DNA of 64,000 bases from Paenibacillus luteus (GTDB lineage: Bacteria; Bacillota; Bacilli; Paenibacillales; Paenibacillaceae): the NCBI RefSeq assembly GCF_006542765.1, contig NZ_SKCD01000008.1, forward strand, positions 108,343-172,342. Direction: 5' to 3'. The translations under genes were made by a program, and so were the position numbers. The notes under the pieces are model-generated. The model did not search any database and was not told the DNA's origin. It worked only from the letters and a program-made list of their open reading frames with translations. Below are positions 39,065 to 48,600 of this stretch, piece by piece. The first letter of the stretch is position 1. Every line of letters starts with the position of its first letter.

Positions 39065-39100
39065 GAAGTATGACAAACACCGACAAAAGAGGTGACCATT

Positions 39101-40513
39101 TTGCACCATCCAAGACATTTCTCTACTATTTTGAAAAAAGGGGGTATTCTAGCTGTATTGAGCGTGCTCGCAGTGGCAGGTCCTTTGCAGGCTTCTGCGG
39201 ATGCCGTAGCGTTCAAGGATACAAGCGGCCACTGGGCTGGCTTCTACATTTCTTGGGCAACCGAACAGCATTTGGCACAAGGTTACGAGGATGGCTCGTT
39301 TAAACCTAACAAGCTTGTTAATGAAGCTGAATTTCTTGCCATGCTATTAAGAACATATAGTTTAGTTAATGAGTCCGCACCAACCGGCTCCAGTTGGTCC
39401 ACGCCTTATTACGATTATGCAAATAATCTTGGCTGGCCATTAAGCACGATTAAGCCAACAGGCGAATTACGGCGCGGACAAGCAGCCCTGCTGCTCGCAT
39501 CGGCGGCTAGCGGTAAAGCCTACACCGAGCAAAGCGCCATCCAGTGGCTGCTCAACGAGAAAATATCAAGCGGACGCACCTCGGCTACGGTCGCAGGTTT
39601 TGCTGCAGATGGAAAACTAACACGCGCCGAGGCGCTCACCTTCTTCTATAACCTCAAACTTCATTCCAGCACTCTATCCGCAACAAAAATCCAAAACACC
39701 AACGACTCGCTAGGCGGAATTGCTTTGAATGACACGCAGCAAAGGCTGCAGCAGTTGCTCGGCAAGCCCTCTCGCATCGATCCAAGCGAATATGGCTTCT
39801 CCTGGTATGTCTATAATGCGAGCTACGACAACCTTATGATGTTCGGCGTTCAAAATGAGCGAGTAACAGCTCTCTACTCTAATACAGGCAGCAGCTGGAG
39901 CCTGAAATCAGGCGTGAAAATCAGTCAAAGCATAGAAAACGCAAAAAAACTGGTATCCAATGTTACGAAAGCAGAGGCCGCTGACGACTATTATGCCTAT
40001 ACTACCAATAAAGTCCGAACCACTCTGTTTCTGGACAGACAAAACAACAGCAAAATTAGCGCAATCCTGGTTATGAATCAGGAATCTTCCCAAGCTCCAA
40101 AAGCAGCCTATTCCAGTAAGCTCGAAGCAGCCTATGAGCAGCAGCTTTTTGATTTGGCGAACGCAGAACGCGCAAGCCGTGGAATTCCGCTTTTGTTATG
40201 GGACAAGCTTGCCGCTGCCTCTGCCCATGGACACAGTAGCGACATGAGCGCACGTGATTTTTTTGACCATACTAACCCAGACGGTTCGACACCTTTTGAC
40301 CGCATGAAAGCCAATGGCGTCAAGTATCATTCCGCATCGGAAAATATTGCAGCCGGTTACACGAATAGCATTTTCGCTCATTATGGATGGATTAATTCCA
40401 AAAAGGGACATCGCGAGACGCTGCTGAGCAGCAAGCTGAAGCGGCTCGGAACGGGCGTTGCCATTGGCGGCAGTTATCAGGTCTATTATACGCAAAATTT
40501 TTATACGCCATAA
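39101..40513 (+). CDS. Secreted surface protein with SLH and CAP (SCP-like) domains
   Basis: 470 aa. A signal peptide covers about residues 1-34 (ILAVLSVLAVAGPLQASA). An S-layer-homology region follows (FKDTSGHWAGFYISWATE, GYEDGSFKPNKLVNEAEF) and probably a second diverged one. A CAP-associated central domain has LGGIALNDTQQRLQQLLGK. The CAP domain has LFDLANAERASRGIPLLLWD, SARDFFDHTNPDGSTPFDRM and SENIAAGY. The start is TTG with SD AGAGGTGA five bases ahead. It probably binds the cell wall; its role is unknown. It interrupts trmD-rplS. Confidence 0.9.
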   Translation: MHHPRHFSTILKKGGILAVLSVLAVAGPLQASADAVAFKDTSGHWAGFYISWATEQHLAQGYEDGSFKPNKLVNEAEFLAMLLRTYSLVNESAPTGSSWSTPYYDYANNLGWPLSTIKPTGELRRGQAALLLASAASGKAYTEQSAIQWLLNEKISSGRTSATVAGFAADGKLTRAEALTFFYNLKLHSSTLSATKIQNTNDSLGGIALNDTQQRLQQLLGKPSRIDPSEYGFSWYVYNASYDNLMMFGVQNERVTALYSNTGSSWSLKSGVKISQSIENAKKLVSNVTKAEAADDYYAYTTNKVRTTLFLDRQNNSKISAILVMNQESSQAPKAAYSSKLEAAYEQQLFDLANAERASRGIPLLLWDKLAAASAHGHSSDMSARDFFDHTNPDGSTPFDRMKANGVKYHSASENIAAGYTNSIFAHYGWINSKKGHRETLLSSKLKRLGTGVAIGGSYQVYYTQNFYTP

Positions 40514-40536
40514 TTCTGAGCCTCATGCTCAACAAA

Positions 40537-40570
40537 GCCGCAGCGGGCTTCCGCTGCGGCTTTATATTTA
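40537..40570 (+). terminator. Terminator after the SLH-CAP gene
   Basis: GCCGCAGCGG and CCGCTGCGGC form a perfect 10-bp stem with a GCTT loop, followed by TTTATATTTA. It may also end minus-strand transcripts from trmD, whose stop is 15 bp away. Confidence 0.88.
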
Positions 40571-40584
40571 TCCATTAGTCATTT

Positions 40585-41337
40585 TCACGTACGTGTCTTA
40601 TCCGTCTCCTGTTTCCTTCGAGAAGCGATCCACTTGCGCTCCTTATCCGAGAGCTCTGCACTCTTTAGAAGGTCAGGACGGCGCTCCAGCGTCCTCAGAA
40701 GTGATTGCTGACGCCGCCATACCTCTATATTGGCATGATGGCCAGATATTAGAACCTCCGGAACCTCCCACCCGCGAAACGCAGAAGGACGAGTATAGTG
40801 CGGGTGCTCAAGCAGACCCGTGCTGTAAGAATCCGTTACTGCCGACGTCTCATTGCCCAGCACGCCAGGCAGCAGTCTTACGACGCTGTCGATCAGCACC
40901 ATAGCCGGGATTTCTCCGCCCGTCAGCACATAATCGCCGATCGATAGCTCGTCGGTAACGAGATGTTCGCGAATACGCTCATCGTAGCCCTCATAGTGTC
41001 CGCAGATGAGCACAATGTGCTGTTCTTTTGCCAGCTCCTCAGCCTTCTGCTGCGTAAACTGTGCTCCTTGTGGACAGAGCAACACCACGCGGGGCTTTAC
41101 GTCCTCTTCCAACTTTAGATCCTCAACTGCAGCGAAAACCGGCTCCGGCTTCAACACCATGCCGCCTCCGCCGCCGTAAGGATAATCGTCAACCGTATTA
41201 TGCTTATTGCCCGAATAAGCGCGGAAGTTGATTGCCTGAAGATCAACAATCCCTTTTTCCTTCGCTTTTCCCAGGATGCTCGCTTGGAACACGCCATCGA
41301 ACATTTCAGGAAATAACGTCAGCACATCTATTTTCAT
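40585..41337 (-). CDS. trmD: tRNA (guanine-37-N1)-methyltransferase TrmD
   Basis: SPOUT knot methylase of m1G37, 250 aa. [32 protein letters not shown], and [17 protein letters not shown] with [12 protein letters not shown] are the S-adenosylmethionine and guanine binding loops. It starts three bases after the rimM stop. In Bacillus rplS follows; here an oppositely oriented gene does. Confidence 0.97.
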   Translation of the reverse strand: MKIDVLTLFPEMFDGVFQASILGKAKEKGIVDLQAINFRAYSGNKHNTVDDYPYGGGGGMVLKPEPVFAAVEDLKLEEDVKPRVVLLCPQGAQFTQQKAEELAKEQHIVLICGHYEGYDERIREHLVTDELSIGDYVLTGGEIPAMVLIDSVVRLLPGVLGNETSAVTDSYSTGLLEHPHYTRPSAFRGWEVPEVLISGHHANIEVWRRQQSLLRTLERRPDLLKSAELSDKERKWIASRRKQETDKTRT

Positions 41338-41340
41338 CGG

Positions 41341-41865
41341 TTAAATCAATCCTTCCATGAGGTGAACCGTCACTACTTTTTCTTTGGTATCGACGTTTCT
41401 CAGCACCTCGTCAATGACTGGCAGGAGCAGTTGCTTGCCTGAACCCTTAGGCCGGTCCACAACCCAAACGTCGTTAGCGCCAGGACTTAAAATTTCAGAG
41501 ATCGTGCCAATCTCCTCACCTTCCTCCGTCACGACCCGGCAACCGATAATTTCATGGTAATAGTATTCGCCTTCCTCAAGCTCAAGCTGCTTGTCCTTCG
41601 ATACCTTAAGCACCCAGCCCTTATATTTCTCTACTTCATTAATATTCGTGAAGCCTTCCAGCTTCAATATGTATACGTTTTTGTTCGCACGTGAGCCAAT
41701 CACTTTCACTTCAAGTGACGCCCCGTTTTCTTCATTCAGCATCAGTAGCTGACTTCCCACTGCAAAACGAACCTCCGCAAAATCCGTTTGCGACAAAATT
41801 TTGAGTTCTCCCCGTATGCCATGCGTATTGACTACCTTCCCGACCGTAAACCATTTTTCGCTCAT
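41341..41865 (-). CDS. rimM: Ribosome maturation factor RimM
   Basis: Helps assemble the 30S head by binding S19. 174 aa. The N-terminal domain has TVGKVVNTHGIRGELKI and the PRC-barrel C-terminal domain has EYYYHEIIGCRVVTEEGEEIG. It is cotranscribed with trmD. It lies 264 bp downstream of khpA, beyond a terminator and repeat copy 2; a TATAAT -10 lies 32 bp ahead of its start. Confidence 0.95.
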   Translation of the reverse strand: MSEKWFTVGKVVNTHGIRGELKILSQTDFAEVRFAVGSQLLMLNEENGASLEVKVIGSRANKNVYILKLEGFTNINEVEKYKGWVLKVSKDKQLELEEGEYYYHEIIGCRVVTEEGEEIGTISEILSPGANDVWVVDRPKGSGKQLLLPVIDEVLRNVDTKEKVVTVHLMEGLI

Positions 41866-41896
41866 GTTAAACCAGCCCTTCCAATGTGTATACCTT

Positions 41897-41925
41897 ATTA
41901 TACATGCAAAAACGGCATCGTTCCA
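41897..41925 (-). promoter_or_regulatory. Candidate promoter of rimM-trmD
   Basis: A perfect TATAAT with a weak -35 (TGGAAC) at 17 bases lies just upstream of rimM, after the khpA terminator. Confidence 0.5.
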
Positions 41926-41979
41926 TGTCGAAGAACGAAGCCGCTTGGAGATGTCTAGATCTCATGAAACCTAATTACC

Positions 41980-42083
41980 AAGAAGAAACGGCTTGGTCGT
42001 CCTCTGCAAGAGGAGGCTATCCGTTTCTCGTAGAAATAGAAGAATACTTTATCAGGTGAAACATATAAAGTCTTATATTTAAA
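41980..42083. repeat. Dispersed intergenic repeat, copy 2
   Basis: This segment aligns without gaps to 35954-36057 over 104 bp, with about 23 differences by eye. Hairpins CCTCT-GCA-AGAGG and TTTCT-CGT-AGAAA are in the same positions as those of copy 1. Like copy 1, it abuts the T-run side of a minus-strand terminator. No coding frame is evident in either copy. Confidence 0.8.
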
Positions 42084-42118
42084 AAAAGAAGGCCAGGACA
42101 TTCATCCCGGCCTTCTTC
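42079..42118 (-). terminator. Rho-independent terminator after khpA
   Basis: AAGAAGGCC and GGCCTTCTT pair with an inner GG/CC, followed on the minus strand by TTTTTTTAAA. It lies 12 bp after the khpA stop. Confidence 0.88.
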
Positions 42119-42129
42119 TCGCATGTGCA

Positions 42130-42360
42130 TCATGACATAATGTCAACAATGACACGCTTAGGCGATTTGACGGAAGCAGAAGTGACAACCGTCCGAATCG
42201 CTTTCGCTATGCGTCCCTGTTTACCGATGATTTTACCGATATCCTCGGGGTGAACCGAAAGCTCGTATATCGTGCCACGGTCATCATCCTTCACATTGAT
42301 TTGCACCTGATCAGGATGATCAACCAATGCCTTCGCTATGACAAGAATCAATTCTTTCAT
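42130..42360 (-). CDS. khpA: KH-domain RNA-binding protein KhpA
   Basis: 76-aa single KH domain. The GxxG loop is in IGKIIGKQGRIAKAIRTVV and the C-terminus is KRVIVDIMS. KhpA pairs with KhpB (Jag) in Firmicutes and affects cell envelope functions. It follows rpsP by 25 bp and precedes a terminator. Confidence 0.95.
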   Translation of the reverse strand: MKELILVIAKALVDHPDQVQINVKDDDRGTIYELSVHPEDIGKIIGKQGRIAKAIRTVVTSASVKSPKRVIVDIMS

Positions 42361-42385
42361 CTCAAGGCCCTCCGCTATTCAACAG

Positions 42386-42658
42386 TTATTTCTGTTGCTT
42401 AAGCTCATGGAACTTCTTCAGAACACCAGCTTTGGAAAGCAAGTCGCGAACGGTATCAGAAGCTTGTGCTCCTGTTTGCAACCATTTCAACGCTTTTTCT
42501 TCATCGATCTTAACTTGAGCCGGTTGTGCAACCGGGTTATAAGTGCCGATCTCTTCGATAAAACGTCCGTCACGCGGCGAACGGGAATCCGAAACTACTA
42601 CGCGGTAGAAAGGAGCTTTGTGAGCACCAATTCTTTTCAAACGAATACGTACTGCCAT
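42386..42658 (-). CDS. rpsP: 30S ribosomal protein S16
   Basis: 90 aa; [24 protein letters not shown] and [13 protein letters not shown] (given in parts) are diagnostic. It lies 33 bp after ffh with SD GGAGG, in the conserved ffh-rpsP-khpA order. Confidence 0.98.
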   Translation of the reverse strand: MAVRIRLKRIGAHKAPFYRVVVSDSRSPRDGRFIEEIGTYNPVAQPAQVKIDEEKALKWLQTGAQASDTVRDLLSKAGVLKKFHELKQQK

Positions 42659-42691
42659 AAAAATTCACCTCCTTCAAAGAGTAAACTAAAA

Positions 42692-44068
42692 TTAAAACGG
42701 GAATTTCATATTTTTGCCGAGCATGCCCTTCAGGCCTTTCTTGCCGCCCTTCGGACCTTTCGGGCCCATCATCGATGAGAATTGCTTCATCATTTTCTTC
42801 ATATCGTCGAATTGCTTAATGAGGCGGTTAACCTCAACAATCGTCGTGCCACTGCCAGCAGCGACGCGTTTGCGGCGACTGTGGTTAAGCAGCTCGGGCT
42901 TTTGCTTCTCCTGTTTCGTCATGGAGCGGACAATTGCTTCGACGCGGCCGATTTGTTTCTCATCGACCTTCATATCCTTCATGCCCTTCATCTTGTTCAT
43001 GCCGGGCAGCATATCCATAATTTGATCAAGCGGCCCCAAGTTGCGAACCTGCTCCATCTGCTCAAGGAAATCGTCGAACGTAAATTCTGCGGTACGCATC
43101 TTACGTTCCATTTCCTTCGCCTTATCCGCATCGATATTCGACTGTGCCTTCTCAATCAAGGAGAGCATATCCCCCATGCCGAGAATACGGGACGCCATAC
43201 GCTCCGGATGGAATGGCTCCAAGGAGTCAATCTTCTCACCCATCGCCGCGAATTTAATCGGACAGCCTGTTACGGCTTTGACCGATAGCGCCGCACCGCC
43301 GCGGGTATCGCCATCGAGCTTCGTGAGTACAACACCCGTTAAGGCAAGCTGCTCATGAAAGCTTTGGGCAACGTTAACGGCATCTTGTCCAGTCATTGCA
43401 TCCACCACGAGAAGAACTTCATCCGGTTTCGTAACCAAATGGATTTGCTTAAGCTCTTCCATCAGCTCTTCGTCAATATGCAGTCGTCCAGCGGTATCGA
43501 TAATGACGTAGTCATTTCCGTTATCTTTGGCATGCTGCAGACCGGCACGTGCAATCTCTACAGGCGAAGTCTGGTCGCCCAGGGAGAAGACCGGTGCATT
43601 AATCTGCTCACCGAGAACTTGAAGCTGCTTAATCGCAGCCGGACGATAAATGTCACATGCGATAAGAAGCGGCTTGTTGTTGCTCTTCTGTAGCAGCTTG
43701 GCCAACTTGCCCGATGTCGTTGTTTTACCGGCGCCCTGCAAACCAGCCATCATAATGACTGTTGGAGGCTTGTTAGCCTTCGCCAGCTTGCTCTGCGTGC
43801 CGCCCATCAGCTCGGTCAGCTCTTTATTTACGATATCGATGACGACCATGCCAGGCGTGAAGCTCTTGGATACATCCAAGCCAATCGCCCGTTCCTTCAC
43901 CTTGGCGATAAAGTCCTTTACGACTTTGAAGTTAACGTCCGCCTCCAGAAGCGCCAAACGCACCTCGCGCATAGCTTCGCCAACATCTTCCTCGGAGACC
44001 TTGCCTTTGCCCCTTAGCTTGCTGAACACATTTTGAAGCCGACTCGATAAGCTCTCAAATGCTGCCAT
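42692..44068 (-). CDS. ffh: Signal recognition particle protein Ffh
   Basis: GTPase that binds signal sequences and SRP RNA. 458 aa. The N domain begins MAAFESLSSRLQNVF. The G domain has GLQGAGKTTTSGKLA near residue 106, DTAGRLHIDEEL and TKLDGDTRGGAAL. The Met-rich M domain ends in KGMLGKNMKFPF. It lies 26 bp after ylxM. Confidence 0.98.
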   Translation of the reverse strand: MAAFESLSSRLQNVFSKLRGKGKVSEEDVGEAMREVRLALLEADVNFKVVKDFIAKVKERAIGLDVSKSFTPGMVVIDIVNKELTELMGGTQSKLAKANKPPTVIMMAGLQGAGKTTTSGKLAKLLQKSNNKPLLIACDIYRPAAIKQLQVLGEQINAPVFSLGDQTSPVEIARAGLQHAKDNGNDYVIIDTAGRLHIDEELMEELKQIHLVTKPDEVLLVVDAMTGQDAVNVAQSFHEQLALTGVVLTKLDGDTRGGAALSVKAVTGCPIKFAAMGEKIDSLEPFHPERMASRILGMGDMLSLIEKAQSNIDADKAKEMERKMRTAEFTFDDFLEQMEQVRNLGPLDQIMDMLPGMNKMKGMKDMKVDEKQIGRVEAIVRSMTKQEKQKPELLNHSRRKRVAAGSGTTIVEVNRLIKQFDDMKKMMKQFSSMMGPKGPKGGKKGLKGMLGKNMKFPF

Positions 44069-44094
44069 GTACCGTCACCTCCATTCTTCATCTA

Positions 44095-44457
44095 TTATTC
44101 AGTCAATTTAAATTGTGCGATAACGCTCATGAGCGCCTGCCGTTCTTCCTCAGAAAGGGATAAAGCATTGACGCTGTTTACAAGCTGCACGGTTAGTTGT
44201 GAGAAGGACTCATGTTTGAGATGCAGTTCAAGCTTGCTCTCATAGCTCTCAAGCACCTGTTCAGCCCGCTTGATATGCTCATAGACCGCTTGCCGGCTAA
44301 TGCCGAATTCCGCTGCAATCTCTCCCAGAGAGAAATCATCATGGAAATAATATTTGAGAAACGTCCGCTGCTTCTCAGTCAAGAGCGGCTCGTAAAAATC
44401 GAATAACAAGTTTATTCGGGTTGTTTTGGATAAGGCATCTGGTTCATTTGCTTTCAT
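44095..44457 (-). CDS. ylxM: YlxM family helix-turn-helix protein
   Basis: 120 aa. A sigma-like HTH ([21 protein letters not shown]) follows [18 protein letters not shown]. It is always next to ffh in Firmicutes, and its Mycoplasma homologue p13 is linked to SRP; the exact role is uncertain. The ATG at 44457 follows SD GGAGGGG and GAGGGG; the frame upstream is leader. A good promoter lies at 44531-44560. Confidence 0.92.
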   Translation of the reverse strand: MKANEPDALSKTTRINLLFDFYEPLLTEKQRTFLKYYFHDDFSLGEIAAEFGISRQAVYEHIKRAEQVLESYESKLELHLKHESFSQLTVQLVNSVNALSLSEEERQALMSVIAQFKLTE

Positions 44458-44493
44458 CCCCTCAGCCCCTCCTGTTATTTCGCTTGTGTCACC

Positions 44494-44575
44494 GACAAGG
44501 TAAATACCCTTACACCTGACAACGTCTTTTATCATACATGAAGCTATAGGCTGCTGTCAAGCATTTCACCTTGTC
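44494..44575. promoter_or_regulatory. Inverted-repeat pair flanking the ylxM-ffh promoter
   Basis: GACAAGGT at 44494-44501 and its exact reverse complement ACCTTGTC at 44568-44575 are 66 bp apart and bracket the -35 and -10. They could be paired operator half-sites or form an RNA stem only from upstream transcripts. Confidence 0.4.
44531..44560 (-). promoter_or_regulatory. Sigma-A-type promoter of ylxM-ffh-rpsP-khpA
   Basis: TTGACA, an 18-bp spacer and TATGAT on the minus strand, about 75 bases before the ylxM ATG. Confidence 0.78.
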
Positions 44576-44623
44576 ACCTTTACAAGCCGCTCCTTTCAGG
44601 CGAAACTAACGGTCAGCCTGACA

Positions 44624-45631
44624 TTATTCCGCTGTTTTTGATTCGTCACTGGCATCCTCGCGCTGAATCAATCCGGCAAACAACGCATGGATAAATTGCT
44701 CGGAATCAAACTGCTGAAGATCACCCATTTTCTCGCCGAGTCCCACAAGCTTAACGGGCAAGCTCAGCTCATTGCGAATCGCAATGACGATACCGCCTTT
44801 GGCCGTGCCATCAAGCTTGGTCAGCACAAGGCCTGTTACGCCGCTTTTCTCTCCGAACAGCTTGGCTTGACTTAGTGCATTTTGGCCAGTCGTCGCATCC
44901 AGCACAAGCAGGACCTCATGCGGAGCATCTGGCAGTTCACGTCTGATAACGCGGAAGATCTTGTTTAGCTCTTCCATTAGATTCGTTTTGTTTTGCAGCC
45001 TTCCAGCCGTATCGCATAGGAGCACATCAACGCCGCGCTGCTTAGCCGCTTGCACCGCATCATACATCACTGCCGCGGGATCTGAACCCGATTGCTGCTT
45101 AATCACGTCCACGCCTACACGTTCACCCCATACCTCAAGCTGCTCAATAGCTCCAGCGCGGAATGTGTCTCCCGCAGCCATAAGCACGCTTTTTCCCTCG
45201 CTTTTGAACTTGTGGGCTAGCTTGCCGATCGTGGTCGTCTTTCCGACCCCATTGACGCCAACGAACAAAATAACGGTTATCCCGCTTGACGCCATGTGCA
45301 AGCCTGACTGATCATCGCCCTTCATAAGGTGGATCAGCTTCTCCGAAAGAATCGGCTGCAAATCAGCTGCGTCCTCGATCTTCCGCTTCTTCACCTCAAC
45401 GCGCAGATCCTCGATAAGCTGCATCACCGTATTGACGCCAACGTCTGCGCCAATTAGAATTTCCTCCAGCTCCTCGTAAAACTGCTCATCGATCTTTTTG
45501 CGGCGGGTAATCAGCTCCTCGACCTTCTCAACGAATGCCGTGCGTGTCTTCGAGAGACCTTCTTTAAATATATTCGTTACCGCTTCTGTTTTTGATGCGA
45601 TGCTTTCCTTCAGCTTCTTAAAAAAACTCAT
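44624..45631 (-). CDS. ftsY: Signal recognition particle receptor FtsY
   Basis: Membrane-associated GTPase that docks SRP at the translocon. 335 aa; a short N-terminal charged region, then the NG domain with GVNGVGKTTTIGKLAHKF near residue 125, DTAGRLQNKTNLMEEL and TKLDGTAKGGIV. The long acidic A domain of enterobacteria is absent, as is normal in Firmicutes. It lies 34 bp after smc. Confidence 0.97.
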   Translation of the reverse strand: MSFFKKLKESIASKTEAVTNIFKEGLSKTRTAFVEKVEELITRRKKIDEQFYEELEEILIGADVGVNTVMQLIEDLRVEVKKRKIEDAADLQPILSEKLIHLMKGDDQSGLHMASSGITVILFVGVNGVGKTTTIGKLAHKFKSEGKSVLMAAGDTFRAGAIEQLEVWGERVGVDVIKQQSGSDPAAVMYDAVQAAKQRGVDVLLCDTAGRLQNKTNLMEELNKIFRVIRRELPDAPHEVLLVLDATTGQNALSQAKLFGEKSGVTGLVLTKLDGTAKGGIVIAIRNELSLPVKLVGLGEKMGDLQQFDSEQFIHALFAGLIQREDASDESKTAE

Positions 45632-45665
45632 CGTTTCTACTCCCCATCCTCACATTGCCGATTTT

Positions 45666-48600
45666 TTATGCGGATACCGGCTCTTCATCCTCCAAGCGTA
45701 CAGAAACTAGCTTCGATACGCCGCCTTCCTCCATCGTAACGCCATACAGCACATCCGCTTCCTCCATCGTCCCTTTCCGATGCGTAACGACGATAAACTG
45801 CGTCAGCTCCGAAAACTCGCGCAAATATTGCGCAAAACGTGAGACATTGGCTTCATCTAGCGCGGCTTCAACCTCATCGAGTACGCAGAACGGCACAGGC
45901 TTGACCTGCAATATCGCAAACAGCAAAGCAATTGCCGTCAATGCGCGCTCTCCACCAGATAACAGCTGCAGGTTTTGCAGCTTTTTACCTGGCGGCTGCG
46001 CTACGATATCGATCCCCGTGTCGAGCACGCGATCCGGATCAACGAGCACTAGGTCCGCTCTGCCGCCTCCGAACAGCTTGGCGAAAACGACAACGAAATG
46101 GCTGCGAATCGCTTCAAATGTTGTTTTGAACCGTTTCGACATCTCATCGTCCATCTCCCGGATGACCTGATACAGCGTCGTCTTTGCCTCGATAAGATCA
46201 TCCTTCTGCTCTGACAAAAATTCAAACCGTTCGCTTACGCGCTCATATTCCTCAATCGCGCCCAGGTTCACTTCCCCAAGTGACGAAATTTGGCGTTTGA
46301 TATCTCTGACTTCATTTTGGGTGCCAATAACGTCTTCCGGCACAGGGTACTCTTCTTTCGCCAACTCGTAGCTCAGCTCGTATTCCTCACTAAGCTTGCG
46401 AAGCAGGTTATCGAGCTCTACATCCAGACGGTTCGCGGCAATTTCGGTCTGACGCATTTGCTCTTCCACTTGCCTAAGCTGTGCGCGCTGTTCCTTCGTC
46501 TCACTCTCGCCTAGATCAAGCTCCGCGATTCGCTGCGCCCGCGCCGACCGTTTCAAATCTGTTTGTTCCCCGCACTCCTGTTTCTTAATGCGCAGATGGT
46601 TAAGCTGCTCGATTTGATTCACCATTTCTTGGTTATGTCTGGCGAGCTCCTCTTCCTGTTGAACCAACAACGAACGCTGCCCTTGCAGCTCTTGCTTTGC
46701 CCGTTGGATCTCTGTCCGCACGCGTGCAGATTGATCCTCATATGACAATCTCTCCTGATCCGTCTTCGCCGCAGCTATCTTAATGTCGGTAAGCTGTCCC
46801 TGAAGCTCTTCCTTGGCAGATTCACTTGCTTTACGCCGCTCTTCAGCCAAACGAATCGCTTCCTGCAATCTCCCTTCATCCACAACAAGCTGCTCCATAC
46901 GCTTCTCTGCTGCCGCTGCCGCCGTCTGAACGTCTTTTTGCTCAGACAAATGCGTATTACGGTCTGCCGAATACAGCTGACGCTGCTCGTCCAAGTGCTT
47001 GGCTTCGTTATGCAGCTGCTGCAGCTCGGCTCTAATTTGCTGTTCTTCAATCCGGCATTTTTCACCTTCCGTACGCAGCTCTTCTATATTATGGGAACGA
47101 ATGGAATGCTCTTTACGCAAATCGCTGAGCTTGTTCCGCAGCTGCTCCACCATTCTTTCAGAGTCCTTGATCTCTTGGTCGAGCGAATCAATTTGCCTCT
47201 GACGGCCGAGCAGGCTGGCTCCCTTCTTTTGGAGGCTGCCCCCTGTCATGGAACCGCCTGCGTTAACCACATCGCCTTCCAACGTTACGACCCGGTAGCG
47301 GTATTGGCACTTGGAAGCAATGCGGTTCGCTTGTTCCAGCGTTTCTGCAAGCAGCACATTGCCAAGCAAACTGTTTACGATTGCGGAGTAGCGAGAATCC
47401 GAGCTGACCAAATCAGCAGCAACCCCTACGAAACCTTCAATTGTTTCCGCGGTGCGCCTGTCGTGTTCAGGCACTTGCCTGCCGCGAATGACGTCCAACG
47501 GAAGGAACGTCGCTCGTCCGAGCTGACGCTGCTTGAGGAAGGCAATCGCGGTGCGCGCCGTTTTCTCATCTTCCATAACGATATGCTGCAAGGCTCCGCC
47601 AAGCGCGGTCTCTACGGCAGTCTCAATTCGTTCAGGCACACGGAGCAGCTCTGCTACCGCACCATGGACACCTGTAATCCCGCTATTGCCGCGTCTTGAT
47701 GCTTTCAGCACTTCTTTGACACCCTGCATAAAGCCATCAAGCGCATCCTGCATTTCCTTCATCGTATCGCGTCTGGAAACATGACTGTCAAGCTTCTGCT
47801 CCCACTTGCGTATCGCTTGCGTTACTTCTTCCAATCCTTGCGAGATCGTTCTAACCTGCTCGGATTCCGTAAGCGTTTTGTTTCTGGCTTGTTCAAGGCG
47901 CGCAAGCGTCGATTCGAGTGCTTCAGCGAGTTCTAATCTCCTGGCATCCAGCTTGGTTTGCTGCTCCAGCCATTTGCTCTCATCCTCGCTGATTCTCTCC
48001 ATCCGGCGCTGAAGCGTCTCCAGCTGCTGCGCTGCGTAACGGATTTCATTGCGATGCTGAGCCATTGAACTAAGCACCTCAAGGAGCTCACCTTTAAGCG
48101 TTTCTTCCGCATCAGCAACCGCTCCGCCTGCAACGCCCAACAAGCGGGCTTCCTCATCGGATATTTTCGCGCGGAGATCAGCCAGCTGAAGCTGCAATGC
48201 AGCTGCGCGGCTGCGGAACTCGGCTTCCTCCTGCGTCATCGTGCCGATACGAGCATCCTGTGCAGCAATCGACTCCTCAAGCTGACGTTTGTTCTGCTCA
48301 AGGTTGCGTTTTCGCTCCTTGAGCACCTCGCCGTAGCCTTCACATTTCTCGAAGTCCTCGCTAATTTGGAGCATCGCTTCATGTAGCTGGTCTAGGGCAA
48401 GCTCTAGCTCTCGCAGTTGATGACGATCCTTCTCCAGATGCGCGTCGTGCTTGCTAACAACCGTGGACAATTGAAGCTCTTCTTGCTTCAACCGCTCAAG
48501 CTTGCTATTCGCTTCCGTCCATGAGCCATGAATTTGCTCAATGCTATGTACGTACATCGAAATTTCTTTTGTTTTCAGCTGCTCCTTGAGCGACTTAAAG

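Noticed and set aside
46938..47699. 253-codon frame antisense to smc
   Set aside because: The smc frame explains the region fully, and the shadow has no recognisable domain.
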